A stretch of 64,000 bases of DNA. Source: Oenanthe sinensis. Lineage: Eukaryota > Streptophyta > Magnoliopsida > Apiales > Apiaceae. Below are positions 35,431 through 48,243 of the stretch, piece after piece. The stretch's first letter is position 1. Each line of letters opens with the position of its first letter. Where the stretch lies: the NCBI GenBank assembly GCA_028671895.1, contig JAPMAC010000209.1, forward strand, positions 20,358,501-20,422,500, in the 5' to 3' direction. The notes beneath the pieces were generated by a model that saw only the letters and a list, made by a program, of their open reading frames with translations, had not been told where the DNA came from and did not search any database. A program made the translations under genes and the position numbers.

Positions 35431-36665
35431 TTAATCATTATTTAACATCCCTAATTCATTAACCAACTTAGAGAAAATGGATTCATCAAGTGTTTTCGTA
35501 AAAATGTCAGCAATTTGATCTTTTATGGGTAGAAAATTTAATACCGCAGTTCCCTTCATGACATGTTCTCAGATAAAATGATACCTTATGTCAATGTGCA
35601 TGGTTCGAGAATATTGTACATGATTTTCGGAAATAACTATAGCACTTTTGTTGTCATAGAATATGGGAATTTTATTCAACGTAAGTCCATAGTCATTTAT
35701 TTGATTCCTTATCCACAAGATATGTGCACAACAACTACCTGCTGCAATGTATTCTGCTTCGGCTATCGAGGTAGACAATGAGTGCTGTTTCTTACTATAC
35801 CAGGGGATCAACTGAGATCCTAGAAACTGACAGCTTCCAGAAGTACTCTTCCTGTCCATCCTGCATAATCTGAGTCTGTATAGCCTATTAATTCAAAACC
35901 TATATCTTTAGGGTACTAAATTCCAATATTTGGTGTATCCTTCATATATTTAAAAATTCTTTTAATGGCTATAAGATGAGATTCCTTAGGATCAGACTGA
36001 AACCGCATACATAAGCATGTTGCAAACATTATATCAGGTCTACTTGTAGTTAAATATAATAATAAGCCTATCATACCTTATAGCTTGTGATATCAACCTT
36101 TTTACCAGTTTCATCTTTGTCAAGCTTGGTGACCGTTGACATTGATGTTTTTACCGGTGAGGAATCTTCTAGACTGTATTTTCTCAGAAAATCCCTTATG
36201 TACTTTGATTGGTAAATAAAAATCTTATCTTCCTTTTGCTTCACTTGCAGTCCAAGGAAGAATGACAACTCACCCATCATGCTCATTTCATATCTACTCT
36301 GCATTAACTTAGCAAATCTCTTGCACAAGTTTTCGTTAGTAGAATCAAATATAATATCGTCAACATAAATTTTGACAAATATCATATATTTATCATGTAA
36401 TTTATAAAATAGAGTTTATCTATGACTCCTCTAATAAAACCGTTTTCAAGTAAAAACTCAGAGAGAGTGTCATACCATGTCTTTGGTGCTTGCTTCAAGT
36501 CTTGCAACTGGTGCGTAGGTCTCATCATAATAAATTCTTTCTTCCTAGGAGTAACTCTTTGCCATCAGTCTGGCCTTGTTCCTTACAACAATGCCATCAC
36601 TATTTAATTTGTTCATGTATACCCATTCGGGTGCAATCACAGGTCTTTCTTTTAGCCGGGGTACC
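35431..36665 (-). pseudogene. pol: M1 reverse transcriptase-RNase H, 3' part
   Basis: Minus strand. VYMNKLNSDGIVVRNKARLM (near 36600) is an RT finger segment, KIYVDDIIFDSTNENLCKRF (36370-36310) carries the YVDD active site, and MMGELSFFLGLQVKQ follows. RNase H: YTDSDYAG, DRKSTSGSCQFLG, AEAEYIAAGSCC and a tail ADIFTK ending at the TAA of 35433-35431. Frame changes occur near 36420 and 35865. The N-terminal part of RT lies at 49699-49760, across the LARD insertion. Sirevirus-type sequence, close in style to P2. Confidence 0.88.
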
Positions 36666-36670
36666 AGTGT

Positions 36671-38120
36671 TGTTAGGTCCTGGAGATCGTAGAGGGGGGG
36701 TGAATACGATTCCCAAATAAAAATCTGACTTTTATTTATTTTTGGGACAACATAAAAATTACTTTGGTTCAAACCCAGGTACTGTTCATCATCTTCTTCA
36801 ACCTCAAGAACACCATTAAAATAACCAAGATAATGAACGGTAAATCATCCAAAACACACAACACAACAAGATCCAAGAATATAACTTTATATTCATTGAA
36901 GTGGGGTAGATGCTACAAACAAGTTCAAGAACATAAGCTCAAGAACACAACAAAGAAATGATTTTTGGCTCCTCTAAAAATATTACAAATTCTAGATCTA
37001 GGAGACAAAAATCAAACCTATCTTCTAAACAAGATTTAGCAATGTTTACAATAGAAGAATAGATGAGTGGTATAGACAAAGAAAATCATGGCCCCAAAAT
37101 ATTAAAGAATTAGTTCGGCCATGGAGGAGAGAATAATTTCTCTCTCTCTCCCCTTTTCTTCTCCTGCACCCACACCTCTTGAAAGACAAGTATGGAAGAC
37201 TTTTATTCAAAGTGAAAAAGGTTACTTTTTCACTTTTTCTCCTTTTGCTCATGTCCACCCAAATCTTATCTTCAAAGTCATGTGCCAAGCATGCCTTTGG
37301 AAATATTTAATGTAAAAGTAATATTTAATAAATATATAAAATATAAATAAAGAATATCTTTATTTATAAAATATATAAATAATTAAATAAATACTTTATT
37401 TAATTAAATTAAATATTTCCATTCCACTCTTCAATTTGTGTAGACTTCCTTATCCAAATACTTGGCCCCGTATACGTGACTCCACCACGTCCAAGTATTT
37501 GGCCTTCTAATCTGTGAAGCTTTAGTAAGATCCAATCAGGTTGTGCCGTCTGTCCCTTATCCATTAGGCTGGCATTTCTCCAACACTGATTTACCACCTT
37601 TGTTGATCCTCCACTTGACTCAAGAAAACCAACAACTTTAGAATGATTAAAACCATATTAACCGACGAGAGCTTGCCTCCAATGTCCTGACACTTTATGC
37701 AACGGTCTGGTTCATAAGTGACTAGTCTTGATAGGGGCTCTTGATTCCGAACATGATTCCACATTCTTCTTTGCAAACCTTACTTGTAGCTTCGATTGTA
37801 ATGCACTAAAATCTTCATAGACTAAGACAATCTTCTATAGCTTCCACATCCTTGAATAGATGTCAACATCTTTTATTCTCCACTGAGGCCTGAACATGTT
37901 AATGAACTTCTTCCAGTGGGCTTCAAGTCTGTAGATGATCCTTTGATACTTTGTCTTAACTGAACTCTGTGATCCAAGATTTCTGTGCACCTGCATATTA
38001 TTACATGTCTTGTTCTATTGTTGAGTTATCATCAACCATTACATAGAGATTACATTTAGCATTTCTAGTACACATGAAAGTGCAGTGAGTTACTTCCCTT
38101 CACTCCTATCTCCCCTTTCA
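36671..38120 (-). repeat. LARD 3' LTR
   Basis: 1450 bp, TGTTAGGTCC...CCCCTTTCA on the plus strand. Every stretch I compared, including all short open frames, equals the copy at 48244-49693 with no indel. An AT block at 37315-37425 holds the likely TATA region (minus strand). A GA-rich run (37133-37155, plus-strand CT) follows it, as in a plant leader. The small open frames it contains on both strands are not supported as genes. Confidence 0.93.
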
Positions 38121-38134
38121 ATCTCCCCCTATTT
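38121..38134 (-). promoter_or_regulatory. LARD polypurine tract
   Basis: Minus strand AAATAGGGGGAGAT ends directly at the 3' LTR boundary. It is the expected plus-strand primer. Confidence 0.85.
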
Positions 38135-38171
38135 GGTTGATATGGAATAGCAATCAAATACTATTTCCATT

Positions 38172-39372
38172 TACAATCTCCCCCAAAAGCAATTAAATAA
38201 AATTAACTACTAGAGGATAACTCAACTAACATACAAGAAACAATTAAAGTACTGGACATGAAAATAATATACAAAAGGTTCTGGAAAGATATAATCAGTT
38301 AAATCCAGATTTCCTGAGTTGCTGAAAATGAATGATGAATTTCTGAATTTCATTTTCCTTTAGCTTCCTCCACTTCAATGTTCTTCAAAGATGGGGTTCT
38401 TTCAATAAAGAAACAAATCATTAGTAAAGACTTCTGAACAATCATTCTTGTTCATCTTGCAATTCGAACTAGAACATACAGCTCTCTATGTTCCCCATAA
38501 GAGGTCAACTCATTCTCCCCTTAAGGTTGTTCTCTCTTGGAATGAAAGTCACTTCCTCTTTTTCTTCAGGATGTTCTATTTCCAGGAAACATATTTTTCT
38601 TTCTTCCCTGCACTATTCCACTGACTTCATCTATCACTGAAACAAGAAATAGAACACACTTGGACACTTCTCAGATGCCCCTTGAAAATCTCCTTCACAT
38701 TCTTCTTTACCCAGAAAACTTCTACTTAGCAAAAACTCCCCCTGAGTTGATACTCTTCAAAGAAATCTTCATTTTCATTCATTGATCGTGCTAGAAAGAA
38801 TTCTTCTGCCGAACCTCTCCTAAGAATGTTCCAATGACAGATCTTCAAACAAATAGAGCAAAATCCCTTAGATATCTTTTCAGAATAAGATATAGCATTG
38901 CAAACCAATATGTTAAGATTCTCCATAACTTCTCCCCCTTAGTACGACAAGTAACTTCTTCCCAATTGACAAAAAGTAACTTCTCCACTTCAGACGAAAA
39001 ATTGGTTAAATCTACAACACCTTTAGGGATTAGGCTCTAACCAATTACTAAGAAACTCCCCCTTAGTAATTTCTCCCTTGCATCACTAAGGTTTCAATTT
39101 TATCTAATTCTCCCCCTTAGTTCATGCAAGCTCCAATCCACCCTTGTGTCTTTAGATATCCTCTAAGTAACCTCCACAAGATAGGATTGACAGATCTCAT
39201 TTCTTGTGTCACCAAGAGATCTCGTTTCTTGTATCACCAAATTCTCCCCCTTAGTTGAGAATATCCTTTAAAACAATAAAAGTATCATCTACATCCAATC
39301 GAAAAAGAAACTCTCCTCCAATTGAATATAAAATCCTCCTTAGGTCTAAAAATTAATGTCTCCCCCTTTGAG
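38172..39372 (-). repeat. Multiple polypurine-tract copies in the LARD
   Basis: On the minus strand ACTAAGGGGGAGA or close variants recur near 38175 (TTTTGGGGGAGATT), 38733-38745, 38929-38943, 39053-39067, 39108-39122, 39241-39255 and 39360-39370. Multiplied polypurine tracts upstream of the 3' LTR are a known feature of Sireviruses. The DNA between them is Lys/Ser-codon-rich and shows no open frame. Confidence 0.75.
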
Positions 39373-40466
39373 ATTGAGAACAACATGAATTAATAGACCC
39401 AAAGGTAATAGTTTGGACATTCCTACTAAGCTTCAGCTAGACTCTTCTTCAACTTGTCTTCCAGAAAAGAATCTCTTCAACATTTCAGAGCTGGAAAATT
39501 CAGTAACAGGATTCAAGCATAGTAGCAAGGTTAGTGTTTGGTATATGGTTTCCTCACTTCTACTACGTTCTGTTGGTGTTTACACTTTCAAGCGTAAGTG
39601 TTCCACTCATTTCTCTCCCTATTTCTCTCACTCAAGTGTATCACTCCCTCACTTCACTCAAGTGTTTCTCTCCTTTACTTGCACTCATTCCATTTATAGC
39701 AATTTGTACCTGCAAGTAAATCCATGCTAGTCTCACCAAGATATTATGGATCGTTGACTGTAGCATGTTGTCGATCACTAAAGATCTAGGTTCTGAGATG
39801 GAATCTCAGACAGGGATTCAGTTAGGCCGTCACCCAACTCACCATGAGCAAATCCATGCACACGTGGCTCGTCGTCGGGGAATAACCCTTCTGAAATTGG
39901 AATCTCCTCCATTCCAGGAGTGACTGAAATCCCAACACCCTGATCCTCAAAAGACTCATCAAATTGGTAAACCAACTGAATCATAGTCTACGAGTTGTTG
40001 CTCAGCTACTTTCAGCATCAACAATCTCCCCATATGCAAATCCATGCACTGGATCGTTGAATGTGGTATGCGTACTAGCAGCTATTTAAGCATCAACCGA
40101 CTCCCCATATGCAAATCCATGCACTGGATCGTTGATGGTAATATGCCTTTAAGTTGTGAGCGATCCATGTATTCCAGAATTTGAATTCCTGGGAGAGTAG
40201 ACGTGTACAAACGTCTCTCTCAATCACCTATGAAGATGAATTAACTCACTATTTTCAGTCATGAAAAACTGTTAGTGATTGCCTCTCAACATCAACAGAT
40301 TGCTCTGCGGATGTGAAATCCCGTTAGGGAACTAGGACTGTTCCTCCTAGGAAGGTTGACAAGGATTCTAATATATGGCAAGAAATCCAAGTTTCCCTCA
40401 AATACCTGTGAAGGTGGCTCAACAACTTCATTCACCATGAATGGTAAACAAAGAAGTTTAGGGGTT
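39373..40466. other. LARD interior, no gene seen
   Basis: No coding frame of note. A 68-codon minus frame (39984-39778) rich in Glu/Asp/Gly might be a relic of an aORF linker but has no recognisable match. 40026-40060 and 40101-40135 are a 35-bp direct duplication (CTCCCCATATGCAAATCCAT...), 75 bp apart; part of it (GCAAATCCATGCAC) also occurs near 39848. Confidence 0.5.
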
Positions 40467-40810
40467 TTACCTATACCTCATAATGTGCACTTCTTGCAAT
40501 GTGTCCTCACAATTATTAGTCCCAAGAGAGGCTAGAGAACTGTTAGGTCCTTTAACATCCCTTAGATGCAAAAACTTTAGGATTACCATCAGCGTGAATG
40601 CTTTTGGTGTGCTTGACTCATTACAAGGTGCTCTGGCTGACGAGCGAATTTTCAATGAAATCACCCTGTTGAGAGAGTTCATTCAGAAACGGTTGAATTG
40701 CCTTTTCAGCTCTGCATCCTTTTGAGAGAATACAGATGAGCTACAGTTACCTCAATTTGTATACTTCTTTTCTTCTCTGGAGGTAGAGCTGTGGGTGCAC
40801 TTCCGACACA
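40467..40810 (-). pseudogene. aORF relic inside the LARD
   Basis: Minus strand. ISLKIRSSARAPCNESST resembles SIKIRHPATVPCNESST of the M1 aORF (near 33200-33140). On DNA level GTGCTTGACTCATTAC, then GGTxCxxTGGCTG, are shared. The flank at 40770-40805 (GGTAGAGCTGTGGGTGCACTT) likewise matches M1 near 33315-33345, the start of that aORF section. It shows that the LARD descends from an aORF-bearing Sirevirus. Stops and frameshifts abound. Confidence 0.6.
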
Positions 40811-43800
40811 TCCTTATTTGCTGCATCAAGTGCAGTTTCTCCCTTAACAACCACTAATCTATATAAGTTCCTTATATCACCAAGGGTTGAAAGTTTGAAT
40901 TAGAATGATAGTGTTTGGTACTAAGGCCTTGGTTAGAAATTGATGGATTATTCAACTTCTAGACCTTCCCCTATAGCCATTTAGGCCAAGCCATTACGGC
41001 TAAACAGATAGAGTTGATCAGAGCTATATAAAATTTGGTAGAGTATGATTAAACTTATTCTCTATTCCTTCTCAGAAATATAGCATCGGAGCAATGTATC
41101 CTCAAGAAACAATGCACCAGAGCTAAAATGTGGGAATTAATAAAGAATAGGTAAAAGAATATTAAGCCAAATTTCATAAACTCACAACTTTGAAAAAAAG
41201 TTTAACAGATTAAGAAAAGTGTTCTTTTGAATTTCTCTTAGACAAATATCTAATTGAAATTCAACTCTTTTAACAAAAACATTTTGATTAATAACTCAAA
41301 TCTATTTCATCTTGCTCACTGTATGTTTTCAGAAATTGTTTTACAATTCATTCTTATCAGATATTATCTCCGACTTAAAACATAAATCATTTTTTAAAAA
41401 AATCGAATGAATGCTTTAGTCATACAGTCTAAGGCACTAATCCCAAAGCAAACAACCATTGTTTTAATACTACATGTCAATGTGAAACAGACATTAACAA
41501 GAGTTTTGAAAAACGTTTTACCAATGGTTGATACTTTAAGATCAAAACAATTTACTCAAATAAAATAACCTGATACCATGCAACTTAAGTTACAAGTTAT
41601 CAAGTAACTTTATTTAAACAAATCGTGGAGAGAAAACAGTTTTCATTACAAAAAAAATTTAGAGAGAGAGAGGATATATGATTTTGAAATAGAAAGATAA
41701 TCCTCAAGAAATGTTCTCTTTCAAAGAAAACTTTTAGTGGCTTTTCATTCTCTGGCAAATGAATGCATGTTTAGATAAAACATTTTTCACAAGAAATAGA
41801 CAAGAAATTTCTTTATGCATTCAAGTTCTAAAGAATGAAAAACATATGTTAATACTAATGAATTATCAAAGATATGAGTGACAATACATTCAAAAGTACT
41901 AACATCATCCAATCATTTTGTAATAAAATGCATCTTACTACAAAATAATCAAGCACATAAGATACTTACATTATGCTAGACAATTACCATTTGTCGCTTG
42001 AAACAAACACATATTGCAATATAGATCATGGTAATTATAAAGCATAAAACATAAGCATCCGCTAAACACTGAACACACATTGACCGAATGACAGCATTTA
42101 ACTTCTTACACTACATCTCAACAATTATCACATGAGCATATTGAAAATACTCATGACAATCAGAATGTATGTAAGCTCGAGGTACTAGTTGCATCAGAGA
42201 TCAAATACCTTTAAATATTAATGCTAAAATTTATGATCTTTGACAACCCCTCGCGATGTAGTAAATTACTTTCAATATCAGTGTTTTTTTTTTTGAAATA
42301 ATCTTTTAATCACTTAGTGCAGAAATTCTAAGTGACATCACTAATATCAAAAGAATGACAACTAATATTAATGGATTTTGCAAAAGACATGAATTACATC
42401 ACTTAAACTACATATTAAGTGGTTCCATTAATATTAGCATTAAACAATTAAAAGTAAATAAAATTACAATTAATTAATATATACAAATACTTATGCTGAA
42501 ACATTTGATACATATAGCATGAATAACATATGACAGCACAAAGTACGAGATCCTGGATATAAATTGACTATACAAAGAGATGCTACAATGTTAGGTCCCT
42601 AGGTCCCGGGTGGTCACACGCCAAACATTAATCAGTTCCTAGAGATCGTAGACATCTAAATAGCATGAACACTCTCTATAAACATTATGTTTATATAAAT
42701 CAATATTAGACTAGAGTGACATACCTTAGTCAATAGAGCTTTTACTGGTGTATGATCGTTGAATGAACAATTACTCCTCTTTGCCCTAGAGATCGAACGT
42801 TTACTCCTTTCGAGATTGTACGTTTACTCCTTTTGGACAGGAATAACTTTTCAGCTACCAGTTAACATTGTTCCTCGAAACAATACCACGCTCATCCAGA
42901 CGGAAACTGCATTACCTTCAACACCCAAATATTTCCTTGTAGATATTGGTCTTGGCAGCAGCTTCACTAAACTCAGCACTCTAGAAACCAGTAGTCTTGA
43001 CACTAGCAGAGTAGAACCAAAAAAAACTCCGAACTACCCTTCAGCTTCTGTATCAATACCAAGTCTTCATGTAGATTGATTCCTTGCGCTAAGTGTATCT
43101 GCCTCTGGTTTAATTGAGTTAGTTCCTTGATTCGAACCCTTCTCAATCTTGATTAGTTAGTGCATCTTCAGTCTTCATTGAATTCACTCAGAAAAACCAA
43201 TGAAATACTCTTATACATGCATGGCACTACCAATCACTACTCTACTACCCAGATTTATCAAGAACTGATTCTAGGAAATGTTGTTACACAAAACCCTTTG
43301 TCATGACAGATGTGTCCTTAATGTTTCCTTAGATATTCAGTGGGTAGAGTAGACTTCTTCAAATATGATTGAGATCATCTTGCATTATTTTTAAATTGAC
43401 AATTTCCTTTTTAATATGCAATCACTCAATCTGGATCACTCAGTGTTCCTAAGAATCTCAACTCTTACTCAATGAGCACTGCTAGCCTTTGAGCATCAAA
43501 CACGACTAGTTGATCCAACTTACTGATGCCCCCCATGTGATGCTGCTTGCAGCTTTTCTTCATTTGGTGTCATCTGATCTTGAGCCCTAAACAGGATGTC
43601 AACCTTTAGAAATTCAAAGCTAAAATCAAACGAATGCTAGGGAGCTTGATGATGATGTTCACTGCATCTAGATCATCTTAAATCAATCACAGACTCTGTG
43701 TAAGCTTCTTAACTCCAAATAAGATAGCCCTCCATCACACCATGTGACTTCAAGCATGATTAATCTTACTTGATGTCTTCTCTTTACATTTGTTGATTAG

Positions 43801-46740
43801 ACTTGCTGTGTCAACTGATTCAGCCGTAGTGAATAGGAAACCTTAAGTCTATCCATTATCCTTGTAATTCCACTCAAGGTCTGGATTTCCCTATTAACTC
43901 CTCCATTTGGTCATGAAGTCCGGAAACTGAACTTTACTCTAGAATACTCCTTTCAGTGCAGATATAACATAGAACTTCGTTCGTCAACAAATTCCATTAC
44001 CTGCCCTCAAAGTGTTCTTACAGCAATCTGCCTAATCCTTTGAATGTGATTACTCACTGAGATGCTTCATCTATCGAATGCATGAACAAACACCAAAACT
44101 AAACAGGGTAGCCTCTGACTTGACTTCCCTTCAACTGACATACTTCACTAATGTCCTTCTTAAAAGAATTTCATTAGAAGTAGTCCTTTCTCACTAACTT
44201 CATCTTTACCGTCGAATCCGTTATCTTGATAAACCAAGTATTATATGATAAACCAAGTGTGAGAGCATCACTTGTTGTTGCAGCTAACTCCATTCTGATA
44301 AACTTCAACGAATAGTTGACTTCATCATAAGCATTACATTTCGTGTCAGCAATAACCTCACTTCCAGTAGAGTGAGCTTCTATTTCTCTTGACCCCGATC
44401 AATACTGTTCATCGTCGAACTGATATTAGGAAACCCTTCACAAAGAATCCCCTAGGTCTTTCTTAATATTGTGCTTCAGATCATTCAAGAAAAATAGGTA
44501 ACCTTGCTTAATCATTTGAATACCAAAGCAAAAGTAGTTACATGCCTCGAACATGAAAATGTCAGAGATATATAACTTGTACATGTTAAAAGATACTCTG
44601 CATTCACAAATGATTAAGACACGTGGTCCTCAATTTGATTGAGTCCAAGGGTTAGAGATATTTTTAAACATAGTTAACAACAAAGCATTCAAGTTCAACA
44701 TGCTCATTCTTATTTGACTGATCACTCCTCATCTATATCAGCCTCAACAAGTAGTCTTGGCTATGAGCTCAGTGATCCCAACCTAACTTAAGGTGGACTA
44801 GCAGTCTATAAGAATCATGTCATACATATATGTAGTAATAGAAGAATCAATCACTCAGATTCCTAATTCTTCTAATTCACTTTTGTTGTTCACTTTAACA
44901 TTATATTATCTCTAATTACCTGAGTCAATTTAAATAAAAAATAATTCATGGTTTATTATACTGACCCCAAGGCAATTCCCAAATTAGAAACAAACTTATC
45001 TTAACAAGCACATGATCAGATATAGCATTTAATACAACCATGCGAGTATAAACAGATTATAGACAATGTAAACATCAAGGCACCTAGCATGCAGCAAATA
45101 CTCTTTCCGGTACATGTACCCCTACAAATACCTAAGAATATATATGCTAACATGATCAATTATCGTAAAGCAAGCATTAAATCACACAAGATCTAATCAT
45201 GAAGTCAAATACTGATAAACAAGCAACACTTAACAAACTAGCATAAGTTATCTAATTTATATAGAAATCAAGGTGAGACATGCATTACATCAAACTTATA
45301 ATATAATGCAGTTCAGCACTTAATACTCTATAATTAAATCAAACAAGTATAAACTAGTTAGAAAGTATACCTGTGCAATGCTTAACATTCCATCTCGAGT
45401 GATAATCAATTGATCCAAATCAATTTCCATTCTACTAACACTCATGGAAGTATCCTTGCATTTGACCTCAATAACCAATGATGTTCCTGCTTCAACCCAA
45501 ACTGATACCTGATTGTTCTGCTTAAAGACCCCGACATAGAATGTCTCATGTTCTGCTTGAAAAGATCATTCTTCTTTGAATGTGTAGCAATAACCCCTTG
45601 ATTATCATATGTCGGTGATAATCAAACCTTGTGTATTTCTGCCACTGATGTCCTTTAACCAAATCTTCAATTGTTGTTTTGGTTCTTTGACCGATAAACT
45701 GAATTCCTTTTCAAAATCCCAAATTCTTCATATATTGATTCGAAAACCACTGATCGAAGACTCTTCCCTAAATGAACTAATCCCCTTTCAATAACCAAAT
45801 GATCCACTGAGTAGACCGATGTAGAAATACATCTCCAATGGTAAGATCAGGTCTCAACTCCATTAGAATGTTCTTCAGTCAGTTCGTTTGTCCTCAACGA
45901 ACGAAGAATCAACTCCTGTTGTTTCGTTTAATAAAACATTTTGTTCAAACAGAAGTATTTAATTTTTTTAGGAATTTAAATAATCAAAATAAATTGAAAA
46001 TGCATTTTTGATAAATAATAATAAATTTCTCAATTTCAAATTATAAATAAAATAAAATTCGAAAAGAAAGTTTTGATATAGAGATAACAAAATTTTCAAG
46101 GTATATTAAATAATCCTGAAAAAGAAATTATTTCAAATCAAAATTAATTTCCAAAGAATTTTATAGAATTTATAATCCAAAATAGTTTCAATAATAATTA
46201 AAATAAAACAGATTGAAAATATAAGTTTGATATAAAAATAATAAATTTTCAAGTCATCTTAGATATTCTTGAAAATAAATTATTTCAACCAAAATGATTT
46301 TCTAAAAAGTTTTATGAGATTTATAATTAAAACTTCTATAAAAAATAAATTATTAAACCTCAAAAATAATTCTCAAAATACTTTTAAGAATATTAAACTC
46401 AAAAGAAATTAAATTGGATTTTAAGATTAATTTTAGTTTTTAAATTAATAAAATTCTTAACTAAGAATATTAAAAATATAAAATATTTGACTCTAAAATT
46501 TAAAAGAAAATAAAATATTTTTCAAGATATAAAATAAACTTGAAAAATAAATTATTTAAATTTAAAAATTATTTTCAAAATATTTTATATAATTAAATTC
46601 AAATTTAATTATTAAATTAATTATTAAACTAAAAACTATTTGAGAGAAAAACAATTTTTGTTTTAAATAAAAGTTAAACTATGTAGTCATGTGTCATGTT
46701 GAAACAGCCTTCTAAGAAAAAAAATTCTACATAGAAATTT
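40811..46740. other. LARD interior, 5.9 kb without recognisable coding
   Basis: No gag, protease, integrase or RT motif was found on either strand; the longest open frames (42759-43079 and others) match nothing. A stretch at 42589-42655 (TGTTAGGTCCCTAGG ... CTAGAGATCGTAGAC) resembles the LARD's own LTR head (TGTTAGGTCCTGGAGATCG) with an insertion. 45940-46680 is extremely A/T-rich. Origin of the rest is unknown. Confidence 0.6.
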
Positions 46741-48113
46741 TCTACATAGATTCTATCTAGAACATTAAGTAGAATTTCTACATAGAAATGTTCTACTTAG
46801 GCTCTATCTAGAACATTAAGTAGAACTTCTGACTTAGAAAATATTTCTAACTCCAGAATTTCTACTTAGGTTCTATCTAGAACATTAAGTAGAATTTCTA
46901 CATAGAAATGTTCTACTTAGGCTCTATCTAGAACATTAAGTAGAACTTCTGACTTAGAAAATATTTCTAACTCCAGAATTTCTACTTAGGTTCTATCTAG
47001 AACATTAAGTAGAATTTCTACATAGAAATGTTCTACTTAGGCTCTATCTAGAACATTAAGTAGAACTTCTGACTTAGAAAATATTTCTAACTCCAGAATT
47101 TCTACTTAGGTTCTATCTAGAACATTAAGTAGAATTTCTACATAGAAATGTTCTACTTAGACTCTATCTAGAACATTAAGTAGAACTTCTGACTTAGAAA
47201 ATATTTCTAACTCCAGAATTTCTACTTAGGTTCTATCTAGAACATTAAGTAGAATTTCTACATAGAAATGTTCTACTTAGGCTCTATCTAGAACATTAAG
47301 TAGAACTTCTGACTTAGAAAATATTTCTAACTCCAGAATTTCTACTTAGGTTCTATCTAGAACATTAAGTAGAATTTCTACATAGAAATGTTCTACTTAA
47401 GCTCTATGTAGAACATTAAGTAGAACTTCTGACTTAGAAAATATTTCTAACTCCAGAATTTCTACTTAGGTTCTATCTAGAACATTAAGTAGAATTTCTA
47501 CATAGAAATGTTCTACTTAGGCTCTATGTAGAACATTAAGTAGAACTTCTGACTTAGAAAATATTTCTAACTCCAGAATTTCTACTTAGGTTCTATCTAG
47601 ACATTAAGTAGAATTTCTACATAGAAATGTTCTACTTAGGCTCTATGTAGAACATTAAGTAGAACTTCTGACTTAGAAAATATTTCTAACTCCAGAATTT
47701 CTACTTAGGTTCTATCTAGAACATTAAGTAGAATTTCTACATAGAAATGTTCTACTTAGGCTCTATGTAGAACATTAAGTAGAACTTCTGACTTAGAAAA
47801 TATTTCTAACTCCAGAATTTCTACTTAGGTTCTATCTAGAACATTAAGTAGAATTTCTACATAGAAATGTTCTACTTAGGCTCTATCTAGAACATTAAGT
47901 AGAACTTCTGACTTAGAAAATATTTCTAACTCCAGAATTTCTACTTAGGTTCTATCTAGAACATTAAGTAGAATATTCGAGATAATGTTCGAGTTAGACA
48001 CTATCTCGAACATCAAGTCGAATTTCTACATAGAAATGTTCTACTTGGCTATCTCGAACATCTAAGTAGAATTTCTACATAGAAATGTTCTACTTGGCTA
48101 TCTAGAACATTTT
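46741..48113. repeat. 120-bp minisatellite built of hairpins
   Basis: Ten near-identical 120-bp units (starts 46741, 46861, 46981, 47101, 47221, 47341, 47461, 47581, 47700 and 47820), then a degenerate tail with about 55-bp units to 48113. Each unit holds two copies of a palindromic core: TTCTACTTA ... GTTCTATCTAGAAC ... TAAGTAGAA, a stem of about 15 bp with a 2-nt loop and small bulge. It also holds TTCTACATAGAA. Differences between units are few (CTATCTAG or CTATGTAG; one 1-bp deletion in the unit at 47581). On the LARD sense strand the array begins about 115 nt after the PBS, so it lies in the leader RNA. Confidence 0.95.
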
Positions 48114-48228
48114 GTACTTAGAAAAATTCCGGGCTTCAAAAAAAATTCTGGATGCCCAGTGAACCAATTGTACCCTCTTTAATCTCAAAAATAAAAATAG
48201 ATCCAATCGATTTGTATGTCAATCGAGT

Positions 48229-48241
48229 AGCTCTGATACCA
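48229..48241 (-). promoter_or_regulatory. LARD primer-binding site (initiator Met tRNA)
   Basis: Minus strand TGGTATCAGAGCT, two bases after the LTR end (CCTAACA, AT, TGGTATCAGAGC). It matches the plant initiator-Met tRNA 3' end and fixes the element's orientation as minus. Confidence 0.92.
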
Positions 48242-48243
48242 AT

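Noticed and set aside
42759..43079. 106-codon plus-strand open frame in the LARD
   Set aside because: No recognisable domain, Ser/Thr-rich by composition, antisense to the element, length expected by chance.
46741..48113. CRISPR-like regular array
   Set aside because: Units are contiguous and near-identical with no variable spacers, and the context is a plant retroelement. It is a minisatellite.
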